Origin: Grimontia sedimenti
GTDB lineage: Bacteria > Pseudomonadota > Gammaproteobacteria > Enterobacterales > Vibrionaceae
Direction of reading: 5' to 3'
NCBI RefSeq assembly: GCF_011045095.1
Contig: NZ_JAALDL010000014.1
Span: forward strand, 62,001-126,000
DNA length: 64,000 nt
A program made the translations under genes and the position numbers. The notes below the pieces were generated by a model. It was not told the origin of the DNA. It worked only from the letters and a program-made list of their open reading frames with translations, and ran no database searches. Shown here piece by piece: positions 46,748-55,070 of this stretch (within the stretch, counting starts at the first letter, position 1; each line of letters starts with the position of its first letter).

Positions 46748-48133
46748 TTATTCTGTACGAAGGCCTTTCACCAGATCAGTAAGACTGGATGATTGTTTTT
46801 GCAGATTCGTGACATCTTGAGATGTTTGTTGAATCATTTCGCTCACCTGCCATGCTTGTTGGCGCACGCGTTCAACATCTGAAGAGATGGTGCCTGCCAC
46901 GCTACCTTGTTGGTTCGCAGCAGTGGCGATTTCGGTGCTGCGGTCGGTGATACGTTGACTGCGCTCAGAAATAGAGCTGATTTCCAGATCGATGTTTTGC
47001 ATCAAGCTTTCACTCGCTGCTGCGTTATCAACGGTGCCTTGCATCACGCCACGCAGATGTGCGGTGTTGTTCTCAAGATCCTGAATCATGCGTTGGATTT
47101 CAACGGTAGTCTGCTGTGTGCGTCCAGCCAGAGAGCGTACTTCATCTGCAACAACAGCAAAGCCACGGCCTTGTTCGCCTGCGCGTGCCGCTTCAATCGC
47201 TGCGTTCAGTGCCAGCAGGTTGGTCTGCTCTGAAATCGCACTGATGGTCGCAACCATGCTGCCGATTTCATTCGAATTCTGTTCCAGTGAAGCCACTGCT
47301 TGCGAAGCGGCTTCAATTTCAGATGCCAGAGCCTGAATTGCCTGAAGCGTTTGGGTCACCTGAGTACGGCTTTGTTGGGAAGCAACACCTGCCTCAGAAA
47401 TTTCGTCTGATGTTTGTTCTGCATGAGAGGCAACATCACGGATCGAACCTGCCATTTCTTCCGTCGCACTTGCCAGAGAATCAAGGTAAGTACGTTGCTC
47501 CGTTGAGAGGTTCTCACTGTCTGCGCTACGGCGACCCAGATCCGCTGACAGCTCCTCCATCAATTGCGAAGCGCTCTTGATGGCTTTTACCAGACCATGT
47601 TCGCGGTCAGCGACATTGTCGACCGTGGTGGCGATAATGCTGAATTCATCGCGAACAGGAAAGAAGTTCATACGGCTGGTGAGGTCGCCGTCAAGCATGC
47701 GCTGCAGAGCATGGTTCATGGTATACATGGCACCGCCAATAAAGCTCGACACGTAATGCAACGCCATCAAACCCAGAACAAACAACACAACCATCAATAC
47801 CCAAGACGTAGCGCTGATTTGTGCCCAAAAACCGATGGTGTCGGCTGGTGCATAGGTTGCTGCAGCACCGTATGCGGAAGTTTGTTTAATACCGTTTTGA
47901 GCCAGCAAACTTGCGGCTTCGGTAGCACTGATGTCGTAGTGAGACAACACTGCCGTCAGCGCTGCACTATGTTTTTCTTGTACCTGTGCAACCTGGGCTT
48001 CAGAAGCAGAGTAGAAAATTGAACCCGTTGCGACAGCAAGAGCAACAATGAAAACATAAAGTGCGTAGAATTTTTCTTTTAGACTGAGTTTGATCAGAAA
48101 CTGGTCAACCCAGCGGAATGGAGTTTCTTTCAT
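46748..48133 (-). CDS. methyl-accepting chemotaxis protein
   Basis: This 461-residue chemoreceptor has TM1 at about residues 22-42, a very short periplasmic stretch of roughly 55 residues, TM2 at about 103-130, a HAMP-like segment, then a long coiled-coil signalling domain with the conserved hairpin tip [20 protein letters not shown]. The sensing domain is too small for a standard ligand-binding fold, so it may sense indirectly. I chose the ATG at 48133, 10 bases after GGAGG; the frame runs 35 codons further. It sits between rlmI and acyP, interrupting an otherwise conserved block. Confidence 0.88.
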   Translation of the reverse strand: MKETPFRWVDQFLIKLSLKEKFYALYVFIVALAVATGSIFYSASEAQVAQVQEKHSAALTAVLSHYDISATEAASLLAQNGIKQTSAYGAAATYAPADTIGFWAQISATSWVLMVVLFVLGLMALHYVSSFIGGAMYTMNHALQRMLDGDLTSRMNFFPVRDEFSIIATTVDNVADREHGLVKAIKSASQLMEELSADLGRRSADSENLSTEQRTYLDSLASATEEMAGSIRDVASHAEQTSDEISEAGVASQQSRTQVTQTLQAIQALASEIEAASQAVASLEQNSNEIGSMVATISAISEQTNLLALNAAIEAARAGEQGRGFAVVADEVRSLAGRTQQTTVEIQRMIQDLENNTAHLRGVMQGTVDNAAASESLMQNIDLEISSISERSQRITDRSTEIATAANQQGSVAGTISSDVERVRQQAWQVSEMIQQTSQDVTNLQKQSSSLTDLVKGLRTE

Positions 48134-48231
48134 GGTGTGAGCTCCTCCAATAAATGTGAGCACATGCATATATACCGTATGGCATATTACACCGTTACAT
48201 ATGCATAACACTAATAAAGGGATAGTGATAG

Positions 48232-48504
48232 ATGTCACATATATGCGTCAAAGCTGTCGTTTCTGGCAAAGTTCAAGGAGTTGGGTTCAGGTTTCACACG
48301 GCTCATGAAGGCTTAAAGTTATCGCTGAGCGGTTATGCAAGAAATGAGTCTGATGGGACAGTGACCGTTTTAATGTGTGGTGACGAGAAGAATGTGCAGG
48401 CACTGCTATCGTGGTTGGATAAAGGGCCACCAACGGCGAACGTCACCGGGCTGATTCATGAACATGTCGATTGGCAGGCTATTGATGGTTTTTCTATTCA
48501 GTAG
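48232..48504 (+). CDS. acyP: acylphosphatase
   Basis: AcyP hydrolyses carboxyl-phosphate bonds such as acetyl phosphate. The 90-residue protein has the [14 protein letters not shown] loop with the catalytic Arg near residue 20 and [17 protein letters not shown] with the catalytic Asn near residue 38. Length is typical. A terminator shared with tusE follows. In E. coli acyP (yccX), tusE, yccA and rlmI are clustered in the same way. Confidence 0.92.
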   Translation: MSHICVKAVVSGKVQGVGFRFHTAHEGLKLSLSGYARNESDGTVTVLMCGDEKNVQALLSWLDKGPPTANVTGLIHEHVDWQAIDGFSIQ

Positions 48505-48511
48505 CGAAACG

Positions 48512-48539
48512 AAAAGAGGAGCCATTAGGCTCCGCTTTT
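48512..48539. terminator. bidirectional terminator between acyP and tusE
   Basis: The stem GAGGAGCC / GGCTCCGC with A- and T-rich flanks overlaps the end of tusE. Confidence 0.7.
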
Positions 48540-48867
48540 AAATGCACTTCACTGGCTTTGGCAAACCTGCGAGTTTGGTCGCTTGCTTTGCCGGGCCTTT
48601 AGGAAACAGCTTATACAGGTAGCGGCTGTTGCCTTTTTCTGGGCCATACTTTTGTTCCATCGACTTTACCAGCAGGCGAATAGCAGGGGAGGTGTTGAAC
48701 TCTTTGTAAAAGTCCTGCACGAAATAAACGACTTCCCAATGCGCCTCAGTCAATTCGATGTTTTCCTGTTCAGCCAGCATCGGCACCAATTCTTCATGCC
48801 AATCGGCAAAATTTTTCAGATAACCCTGAGCATCGGTTTCGATTTGCTTACCGTTTAATTCCAACAT
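48538..48867 (-). CDS. tusE: TusE/DsrC-family sulfur relay protein
   Basis: TusE accepts sulfur from TusBCD and passes it to MnmA for 2-thiouridine in tRNA. The 109-residue protein starts [20 protein letters not shown], has [40 protein letters not shown] and ends PKPVKCI with the reactive penultimate Cys. The ATG at 48867 follows GAGG; the longer open frame upstream is spurious. Neighbours acyP and yccA support the assignment. Confidence 0.93.
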   Translation of the reverse strand: MLELNGKQIETDAQGYLKNFADWHEELVPMLAEQENIELTEAHWEVVYFVQDFYKEFNTSPAIRLLVKSMEQKYGPEKGNSRYLYKLFPKGPAKQATKLAGLPKPVKCI

Positions 48868-48932
48868 GGATAACCTCGTACTTCGAACGCGCAAAGGATA
48901 ATACCTAAACCGGTACAAAAAAAGGCTGAAAC

Positions 48933-48959
48933 AAAAAAAGCTCCCGAAGGAGCTTTTTA
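48933..48959. terminator. terminator between yccA and tusE
   Basis: The stem AAAAAGCTCC / GGAGCTTTTT with a 4-base loop lies downstream of yccA on the minus strand. Confidence 0.8.
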
Positions 48960-48975
48960 TCATCAAGCTGTTCGA

Positions 48976-49641
48976 TTAATCATCGCCACCGAAAATGCCA
49001 AGCAGTTGCAGCAGGCTCAGGAACAGGTTGTAGATGGACACATACAGGCTGATGGTCGCTGAGATGTAGTTAGTTTCACCACCGCGAACAATTGACTGAG
49101 TAGTCAGCAGAATAACACCTGTTGAGAACAGTACGAAGATACCGCTGATTGCTACTGACAGCATTGGCATTTGCAGGAAGATGTTAGCAATCATACCTAC
49201 TACCAGTACAACAAAACCGGCCAACAGCATGCCGTTCAGGAACGACAGGTCACGTTTAGTGGTCAGTGCGTACGCTGAACACGCCATAAAGGTCAGCGCG
49301 GTACCACCAAGTGCTGGTGCAATCGCCCAACCCATGCCGGCGCCTACGTACATGTTCAGGATAGGGCCAAGGGTGTAACCAGTAAAACCTGTAAACAGGA
49401 AGGTAAACACCAAACCCATCGAGTTGTTCTTGTTCTTTTCAGTCAAGAACAGCAGACCGTAGAAACCAACCAAAGTGATGATGATGCCTGGGTACGGCAG
49501 GTTCGCAGCCATTGATACGCCAGCTACAACAGCCGCCCATACCAGAGTCAGTGACAACAGAAAGTAGGTGTTACGCAGTACTTTGTTTGTCGCCAATGCA
49601 CTCTCTTGTGTTTGACTGGCTGAAACAAAACGTTCGTTCAT
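48976..49641 (-). CDS. yccA: Bax1-inhibitor-family membrane protein YccA
   Basis: This 221-residue protein has seven TM segments. E. coli YccA is an inner-membrane protein that interacts with and modulates FtsH. Family features: [20 protein letters not shown] near residue 22, [15 protein letters not shown] in the middle, and the C-terminal [20 protein letters not shown]. The ATG at 49641 is well placed. Independent terminator downstream. Confidence 0.9.
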   Translation of the reverse strand: MNERFVSASQTQESALATNKVLRNTYFLLSLTLVWAAVVAGVSMAANLPYPGIIITLVGFYGLLFLTEKNKNNSMGLVFTFLFTGFTGYTLGPILNMYVGAGMGWAIAPALGGTALTFMACSAYALTTKRDLSFLNGMLLAGFVVLVVGMIANIFLQMPMLSVAISGIFVLFSTGVILLTTQSIVRGGETNYISATISLYVSIYNLFLSLLQLLGIFGGDD

Positions 49642-49810
49642 AGGTTTCTCCCAATGGGGTACATACAGTATCTATTACGACATTAATGGCGTCTTCGGCT
49701 TAATTTTTCAAGTCACAATTGTCGCACAAGTGATAATAATGCGGCTTAGCCTCTGAAAATACTAATATATCGTGCCACACGGTCGCATTCGAGTTTGTAA
49801 ATGGATGTTA

Positions 49811-49848
49811 ATAAGCCGCTACACTCAGTAAGTGTAGCGGCTTTTTAT
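49811..49848 (-). terminator. terminator of the aap operon
   Basis: The stem AAGCCGCTACACT / AGTGTAGCGGCTT is followed by T-rich sequence just past the ATPase stop. Confidence 0.85.
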
Positions 49849-49854
49849 TAACAA

Positions 49855-50604
49855 TTAGTGATGCAGGATTTGGCTGAGGAAGAGCTGAGTGCGGTCAGAC
49901 TGTGGATTGTTGAAGAATTCCTCTGGAACATTTTCTTCAATAATTTCACCGGCATCCATGAAGATAACGCGGTCTGCCACTTCTTTCGCAAAGCCCATTT
50001 CGTGTGTCACGCACAGCATGGTCATGCCTTCTTCTGCCAGCTCAACCATAACATCGAGTACCTCACGAACCATTTCTGGGTCGAGTGCCGAGGTGGGCTC
50101 GTCAAAAAGCATGACGTTAGGGTTCATGCACAATGAACGGGCAATCGCTACACGCTGCTGCTGACCACCAGACAGTTGACCAGGGTACTTGTCAGCCTGC
50201 TCTGGGATTTTTACGCGCTCGAGATACTTCATGGCGATCGCTTCTGCTTCGTCTTTCGGCATCTTCTTCACCCAAATAGGGGCAAGGGTGCAGTTTTCCA
50301 GAACAGTAAGGTGCGGAAAGAGGTTGAAGTGTTGGAAACACATTCCGACTTCTTTACGCACTGCTTCGATGTTTTTCAAATCGTCCGTCAATTCGGTGCC
50401 TGCAACAACGATCGAGCCTTGTTGATGCTCTTCAAGACGGTTGATGCAGCGAATCATGGTTGATTTGCCTGAACCTGAAGGGCCACAAATAACGATTTTC
50501 TCGCCTTTCGCGACCGACAGGTTGATGTTTTTCAGTACATGAAACTGACCGTACCATTTGTTCATATCGGTCAGTTTGATAACAGGGGCGTCTTGTTGAC
50601 TCAT
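49855..50604 (-). CDS. aapP: general amino acid ABC importer ATPase (AapP-like)
   Basis: This 249-residue polar amino-acid ATPase has Walker [10 protein letters not shown] near residue 38, [14 protein letters not shown], signature [14 protein letters not shown], Walker [16 protein letters not shown] and the H-loop CVTHEMGFA. It is the last gene of aapJ-aapQ-aapM-aapP. It energises the two permeases at the inner membrane. Confidence 0.92.
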   Translation of the reverse strand: MSQQDAPVIKLTDMNKWYGQFHVLKNINLSVAKGEKIVICGPSGSGKSTMIRCINRLEEHQQGSIVVAGTELTDDLKNIEAVRKEVGMCFQHFNLFPHLTVLENCTLAPIWVKKMPKDEAEAIAMKYLERVKIPEQADKYPGQLSGGQQQRVAIARSLCMNPNVMLFDEPTSALDPEMVREVLDVMVELAEEGMTMLCVTHEMGFAKEVADRVIFMDAGEIIEENVPEEFFNNPQSDRTQLFLSQILHH

Positions 50605-50622
50605 AAATACAATCCTTGTTCT

Positions 50623-51723
50623 TTATCGCTTGTGACCGGTATGAAGCTTGTTTTCCAGAAAGATACTGTATCGGGACATACCGAAACAGAAGATCCAGAA
50701 AACGAGAGCAACGAACACGTAGCTTTCTGTTGCAAAACCGAGCCAGTTCGGGTCGGTATTCGCGGCCTGGCCGATACCTAGTACATCAAACATACCGATA
50801 ATCAATACCAGACTGGTGTCTTTAAACAGACCGATAAAGGTATTTACGATGGATGGAATCGTGATTTTGAGCGCCTGGGGAAGAATGATGAGATTCATCT
50901 TCTTCCAGTATGTGAGTCCCAGGGCATCAGCAGCTTCATACTGGCCTTTTGGAATGGCCTGAAGACCACCACGTACCACCTCTGCCATGTATGCCGAAGC
51001 AAACATGACCACACCAATCAGTGCGCGCACCAATTTGTTGGTTTCCGATTCACCCGACATGAACAATGGCAGCATCACTGAAGCCATAAACAGAACGGTG
51101 ATCAGTGGAACGCCACGCCATACCTCGATGTACACGGTAGAAAGGCTTCGGATGATAGGCATTTCTGAACGTCGGCCCAGTGCCAGCACAATACCGATAG
51201 GTAGTGAAATCACGATACCCACGATGGCAATGATCATCGTGATCAATAAGCCACCCCAAAGGTGCGTTTCCACTTTAGGCAGACCAGCCACATCACCAAA
51301 CAGCAGAAAGACCGCCATGATGGGGAATGCCACCAAGAACAACAGCAGAATCCAACCGCGCTTCGGTGTCTTTTCGTAGACTAGCAGTGCTGTGAAAATA
51401 GCCAGAATCGCGTAAAAGAGTTTAGGGCGCCAGAGCTCTTCGCTTGGATAGAATCCAAACATGAATTGCTCAAAGCGAACATTGATGAATACCCAACAAG
51501 CACCATCGCTTGTGCAGTCTTCACGTGTTGTTCCCACCCAATTAGAATTTAAAAACGCCCAATCGAACACGGCCCACAAGGTCATCAAGGCGATATAAGC
51601 CAACACAATTGTCATGAGCGAGTTGAGTGGAGAAGAGAACAGGTTTTTTCTCAGCCAACCGACCGCACCTACCGTATTCGGTGGTGGTGGCAGATCAGGT
51701 TGAAACTCATGTTTTCTTGTCAT
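50623..51723 (-). CDS. aapM: general amino acid ABC importer permease AapM-like
   Basis: This 366-residue permease has a long N-terminal extension with several TMs (about residues 1-150), typical of AapM, then the HisM-type core with VYIEVWRGVPLITVLFMA near residue 185 and the EAA loop AIPKGQYEAADALGLTYWKK. A periplasmic loop contains two Cys (REDCTSDGACW). It ends 18 bases before aapP and starts 3 bases after aapQ, so translation is coupled. Confidence 0.9.
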   Translation of the reverse strand: MTRKHEFQPDLPPPPNTVGAVGWLRKNLFSSPLNSLMTIVLAYIALMTLWAVFDWAFLNSNWVGTTREDCTSDGACWVFINVRFEQFMFGFYPSEELWRPKLFYAILAIFTALLVYEKTPKRGWILLLFLVAFPIMAVFLLFGDVAGLPKVETHLWGGLLITMIIAIVGIVISLPIGIVLALGRRSEMPIIRSLSTVYIEVWRGVPLITVLFMASVMLPLFMSGESETNKLVRALIGVVMFASAYMAEVVRGGLQAIPKGQYEAADALGLTYWKKMNLIILPQALKITIPSIVNTFIGLFKDTSLVLIIGMFDVLGIGQAANTDPNWLGFATESYVFVALVFWIFCFGMSRYSIFLENKLHTGHKR

Positions 51724-51726
51724 GGG

Positions 51727-52934
51727 TTACCTCTCAACCAGTGCCATCTTGGCGTTGTAAATGTTCATCAGCAAGGACGTTAATAAGCTGAGAGTCAAGT
51801 AAACCCCCATCGTCATAGCGATAATCTCGATAGCCTGACCCGTTTGGTTCAAGGTCGTACCCGCAAACACTGACACCAGATCCGGATAACCAATAGCCAT
51901 CGCGAGTGATGAGTTCTTTGTCAGGTTCAGGTATTGGCTGGTCAAAGGTGGAATGATGATACGCATTGCTTGCGGGATAATAACCAATCGCAGTGTTTTA
52001 CCGCGCGGTAAGCCCAATGCCATCGCAGCTTCTGTTTGTCCATGGCTCACAGCATTAATACCGGAGCGGACGATCTCTGCAATAAAAGAGGCCGTGTAAA
52101 TAGACAAAGCGAGTGTTAACGCCGCTAATTCGGGGATAATGGAAATCCCTCCGCGGAAGTTAAACCCTTTCAGCTCTGGGTATTCCAGCGATACCGGCAT
52201 ACCTGCAACGAAAAACGCTATCAGCGGTAATCCGATGATGGCTGCCAATGAAATGGTAAATACCGGTGTTTGCTCACCTGTTGTTTCCTGTTTGCGTTTC
52301 GCCCATTTGGCCAGCACAAAGCTGAAAACCAGCGCAGCAGCTAACGCAACAAAGATGATGGTGGAACCTTCCTCAAAGACGGGACGGGTAAAGAACATAC
52401 CGCGCACGTTAAGGAAGAAAGATTCACCAATACTGATACTTTCTCTTGGGGAAGGCAGGGCTTGAAGAACCGCGAAATACCAGAAGAAAATTTGCAGAAG
52501 TAGCGGAATATTTCGGAAGATTTCAATATACACCGCAGCAAAACGGCTTAGCAGCCAGTTGTTCGATAGTCTCGCAATACCCATCAGAAACCCGATGATA
52601 GTTGCGAAGACGATACCGAGTACGGAGACCAACGCGGTATTTAACAGGCCAACAAAAAAGGTTCGGCCGTAAGAGTACGTTTCATCGTACTCAATCAGCG
52701 TCAAACCAATCCCAAATCCCGCTTCCTGTGTTAAAAAGCCAAAACCGGTCGCAATACCACGAGACTCAAGGTTAGTCAGGGCATTGTTAACGATGGTGTA
52801 GACAAAAAACACCAGCGCAATAATAGCTACGGCTTGGAAAACAACAGAGCGAAACGTTGGATTGTAATGATGCTTTGCTTCTTCTCTGGACGAGCGACCG
52901 ATCCAGAGTTCAGCGCATTATCTTTAGATGCCAT
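51727..52934 (-). pseudogene. aapQ: general amino acid ABC importer permease AapQ-like, N-terminus frameshifted as sequenced
   Basis: The body (52812 to 51727) is a full AapQ: GFGFLTQEAGFGIG, VYIEIFRNIPLLLQIFFWY near residue 140, the EAA loop AVSHGQTEAAMALGLPRG. Without an upstream join it starts at a poorly placed GTG inside TM1. A strong start (GAGGTG, 7 bases, ATG at 52934) opens MASKDNALNSGSVARPEKK in another frame, and family sequence HHYNPTFRSVVFQAVAIIAL is readable just upstream of the GTG. One missing base between about 52850 and 52917, perhaps in the T3 run at 52874-52876, would join them to 402 residues, the usual length. The exact position is less certain than in the other four frameshifts. 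Confidence 0.8.
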
Positions 52935-52966
52935 ACATCTGCACCTCTATCCTTATACGTTAATTA

Positions 52967-52990
52967 TGGGGCACAGAAAACTGTGCCCCA
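52967..52990 (-). promoter_or_regulatory. intercistronic hairpin between aapJ and aapQ
   Basis: The perfect stem TGGGGCACAG / CTGTGCCCCA with a 4-base loop sits between the binding-protein stop and the first permease. There is no T-run. Such hairpins commonly stabilise the binding-protein mRNA and reduce read-through, raising its level over the permeases. Confidence 0.7.
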
Positions 52991-53017
52991 GCATACGTTT
53001 ATAAAACGAACGACTTA

Positions 53018-54163
53018 TTAGCGGATAGGTGGCGCATACAGGATGCCGCCGTCAGTCCATAGCGCATTCACACCACGTGAAATTTGCAGTGGAGAGTCTG
53101 AGCCTACAGTGCGTTGGAAGCTCTCGTCGTAGTTACCCACTTGTTTGATAACCTGGTAACCCCAGTCATCATTCAAGCCAAGGCCTTTACCTTTAGGACC
53201 GTCTTGACCCAGGATACGGCGGATGTTTGGATCTTTAGAGTTAACCATCTCGTCAACGTTTGCAGAAGTGATGTTGAACTCTTCACCATTGATCATGGTG
53301 TTCAGTGTCCACTTAGCAATGTTGAACCAGTTGTCATCGCCTTGACGAACAACTGGGCCCAGTGGCTCTTTAGAGATGATTTCAGGCAGTACCACAGCAC
53401 TGGCTGGATCTGCCAGCTTGATACGTGACGCATACAGGCCAGACTGGTCGGTAGTCAGCGTGTCACAGCGGCCAGATTCGAAGCCTTTAACGGTTGCATC
53501 ATACGTATCGTAAACCACTGGCTTGAAGGACATGCCGTTAGAGCGGAAGTAGTCAGACAGGTTCAGCTCTGTCGTTGTACCTGATTGAACACATACGGAA
53601 GCACCGTCAAGCTCCAGTGCGCTTTTCACGCCCAGATCTTTTTTCACCATGAAGCCTTGGCCGTCATAGTAGTTAACGCCAACAAAGTTCAGGCCCAGAG
53701 TGCCGTCACGTTGCAGTGTCCACGTGGTGTTACGGGAAAGCACGTCGATTTCACCAGATTGCAGCGCGGTGAAACGCTCTTTCGCTGTCAGAGGAACGAA
53801 TTTAACTTTGCTCTTGTCACCAAGTACTGCGGCAGCCATGGCTTGACAGAACTCAACGTCAATACCTTCCCACTCACCGTTAGCGTTAGGGTTAGAGAAA
53901 CCTGGAAGACCGGTGCTCACACCACAGCTGATAACGCCTGCGTTCTTCACTTTCTCCAGAGTATTTTCACCTTGGGCAGAAGGAGCAGGAGCTTGTGCAG
54001 TGCTCGCTTTTGCTTCAGACAGTTGCTTTTCTAAAGAAGCTACCTGCTTTTGAAGGTCGTCGATTTGCTTCTGACTTTCAGCGCTGTTTCCACCGCTGTC
54101 ACAGCCTGCAAGCAGTAGAGCTGAGAGCACTGCAAGCCCGAGTGTCGACTTTTTATTAACCAT
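53018..54163 (-). CDS. aapJ: amino acid-binding protein AapJ-like, lipid-anchored
   Basis: This 381-residue binding protein heads the operon. The N-terminus has lipobox LLLAGC near residue 21, so it is predicted to be a lipoprotein, followed by a heptad-like stretch (about 30-50, KQIDDLQKQVASLEKQLSEA) and a Pro/Ala linker, then the usual binding domain: GVISCGVSTGLPGFSNPN, GIDVEFCQAMAAAVLG, SRNTTWTLQRDG. Most AapJ proteins are free periplasmic proteins, so the anchor and coiled-coil stalk are unusual. The ATG at 54163 follows AAGGA. A 500-base upstream region carries its promoter. Confidence 0.88.
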   Translation of the reverse strand: MVNKKSTLGLAVLSALLLAGCDSGGNSAESQKQIDDLQKQVASLEKQLSEAKASTAQAPAPSAQGENTLEKVKNAGVISCGVSTGLPGFSNPNANGEWEGIDVEFCQAMAAAVLGDKSKVKFVPLTAKERFTALQSGEIDVLSRNTTWTLQRDGTLGLNFVGVNYYDGQGFMVKKDLGVKSALELDGASVCVQSGTTTELNLSDYFRSNGMSFKPVVYDTYDATVKGFESGRCDTLTTDQSGLYASRIKLADPASAVVLPEIISKEPLGPVVRQGDDNWFNIAKWTLNTMINGEEFNITSANVDEMVNSKDPNIRRILGQDGPKGKGLGLNDDWGYQVIKQVGNYDESFQRTVGSDSPLQISRGVNALWTDGGILYAPPIR

Positions 54164-54672
54164 ACCTATCAATCCTTTATTGGTTATTACTGGTTGTTAC
54201 TCATGGACAAGGCTCATAAGAGGCAAGCAGCCTAAAAATGATGTGAACCTCGCAAAACCATTCAGAAGTTTATTAACACAAAGTTAACAAAAAATAGTAT
54301 AGGGGTTGAAAACATGGCTGCAAATTGAACAGTTTGGAGGTGTGATCTAGGCATTGATCTTCGAAGAAATGAGACAAATTTGAGGAGAAAATGTGAAGAA
54401 GTCCAGAACCTAAGATGCTGTTTTTATGTAAATGGATGGTAAATAACTTTAACGAATAGTCAACACGTGGCAACAATGGCGTTACCCAAGTATTTTTTGG
54501 GGTTTAGTTTTGACTAGAATACTGTCTCAAGAATGATTAGATGTTTATGCACTTCCTTTTTCGAAACATTGCTTATTTAGTGATAACTGATTGAATATGG
54601 GTCAGGAAGTGATTGGTGTGTGCGCATAGTGGCATAAATATAGGCATTCGAATCAAAATGCATAAATAATGG
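54164..54672. other. intergenic region between aapJ and tRNA-Ser
   Basis: This 509-base AT-rich spacer holds the aapJ promoter region (minus strand). No gene is supported; a 67-codon minus-strand frame at 54273-54476 has no ribosome site or coding character. Confidence 0.4.
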
Positions 54673-54700
54673 GTTTACACCATGCAAACTGCACATTAGT
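54673..54700 (+). promoter_or_regulatory. sigma-70 promoter of tRNA-Ser
   Basis: A -35 box TTTACA (54673-54678), 17-base spacer and -10 box TAGTAT (about 54696-54701) lie about 14 bases before the tRNA, a good match to the consensus. Confidence 0.6.
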
Positions 54701-54714
54701 ATACGCAGCACCAC

Positions 54715-54805
54715 GGAGAGATGGCTGAGTGGTTGAAAGCACCGGTCTTGAAAACCGGCATACGTTAATAGCGTATCTAGGGTTCAAATCCCTATCTCTC
54801 CGCCA
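54715..54805 (+). tRNA. tRNA-Ser (anticodon UGA)
   Basis: This 91-base class II tRNA has acceptor arms GGAGAGA / TCTCTCC, encoded CCA, D-loop GGCTGAGTGGTTGAAAG, anticodon loop CTTGAAA (anticodon TGA), a long variable arm (CATACGTTAATAGCGTATC) and T-loop GGTTCAAATCC. The long variable arm and anticodon identify serine. Confidence 0.97.
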
Positions 54806-54811
54806 TATTAG

Positions 54812-54842
54812 AAAAGGCCGCTGAACTATCAGCGGCCTTTTT
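54812..54842 (+). terminator. terminator after tRNA-Ser
   Basis: The stem AAAAGGCCGCTGA / ATCAGCGGCCTTTTT follows the tRNA by 7 bases. Confidence 0.88.
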
Positions 54843-55070
54843 GCTTTCTATGCCGGTTGAGTAAACGACCCCCCGAAAATTGATTGAAATTATTCCTCAT
54901 CCTTGCAATTCATTTCGAGTGATACCTCTTTTGGGAGTGTGCGAAAACCGTTTTTCTGATTTGTTATGGCAATGCTAAGGGTTTGATTCTTAAAATTAAG
55001 AAACTCAATCAAGCTTAGGCTTTGCAAAAAGTAGTACGAAGCCCTCGCATTCAGGAAAAGGATGATCTGA

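Noticed and set aside
54715-54805. tRNA-Ser as an integration site for a genomic island
   Set aside because: No integrase gene and no repeat of the tRNA 3' end was seen on either side.
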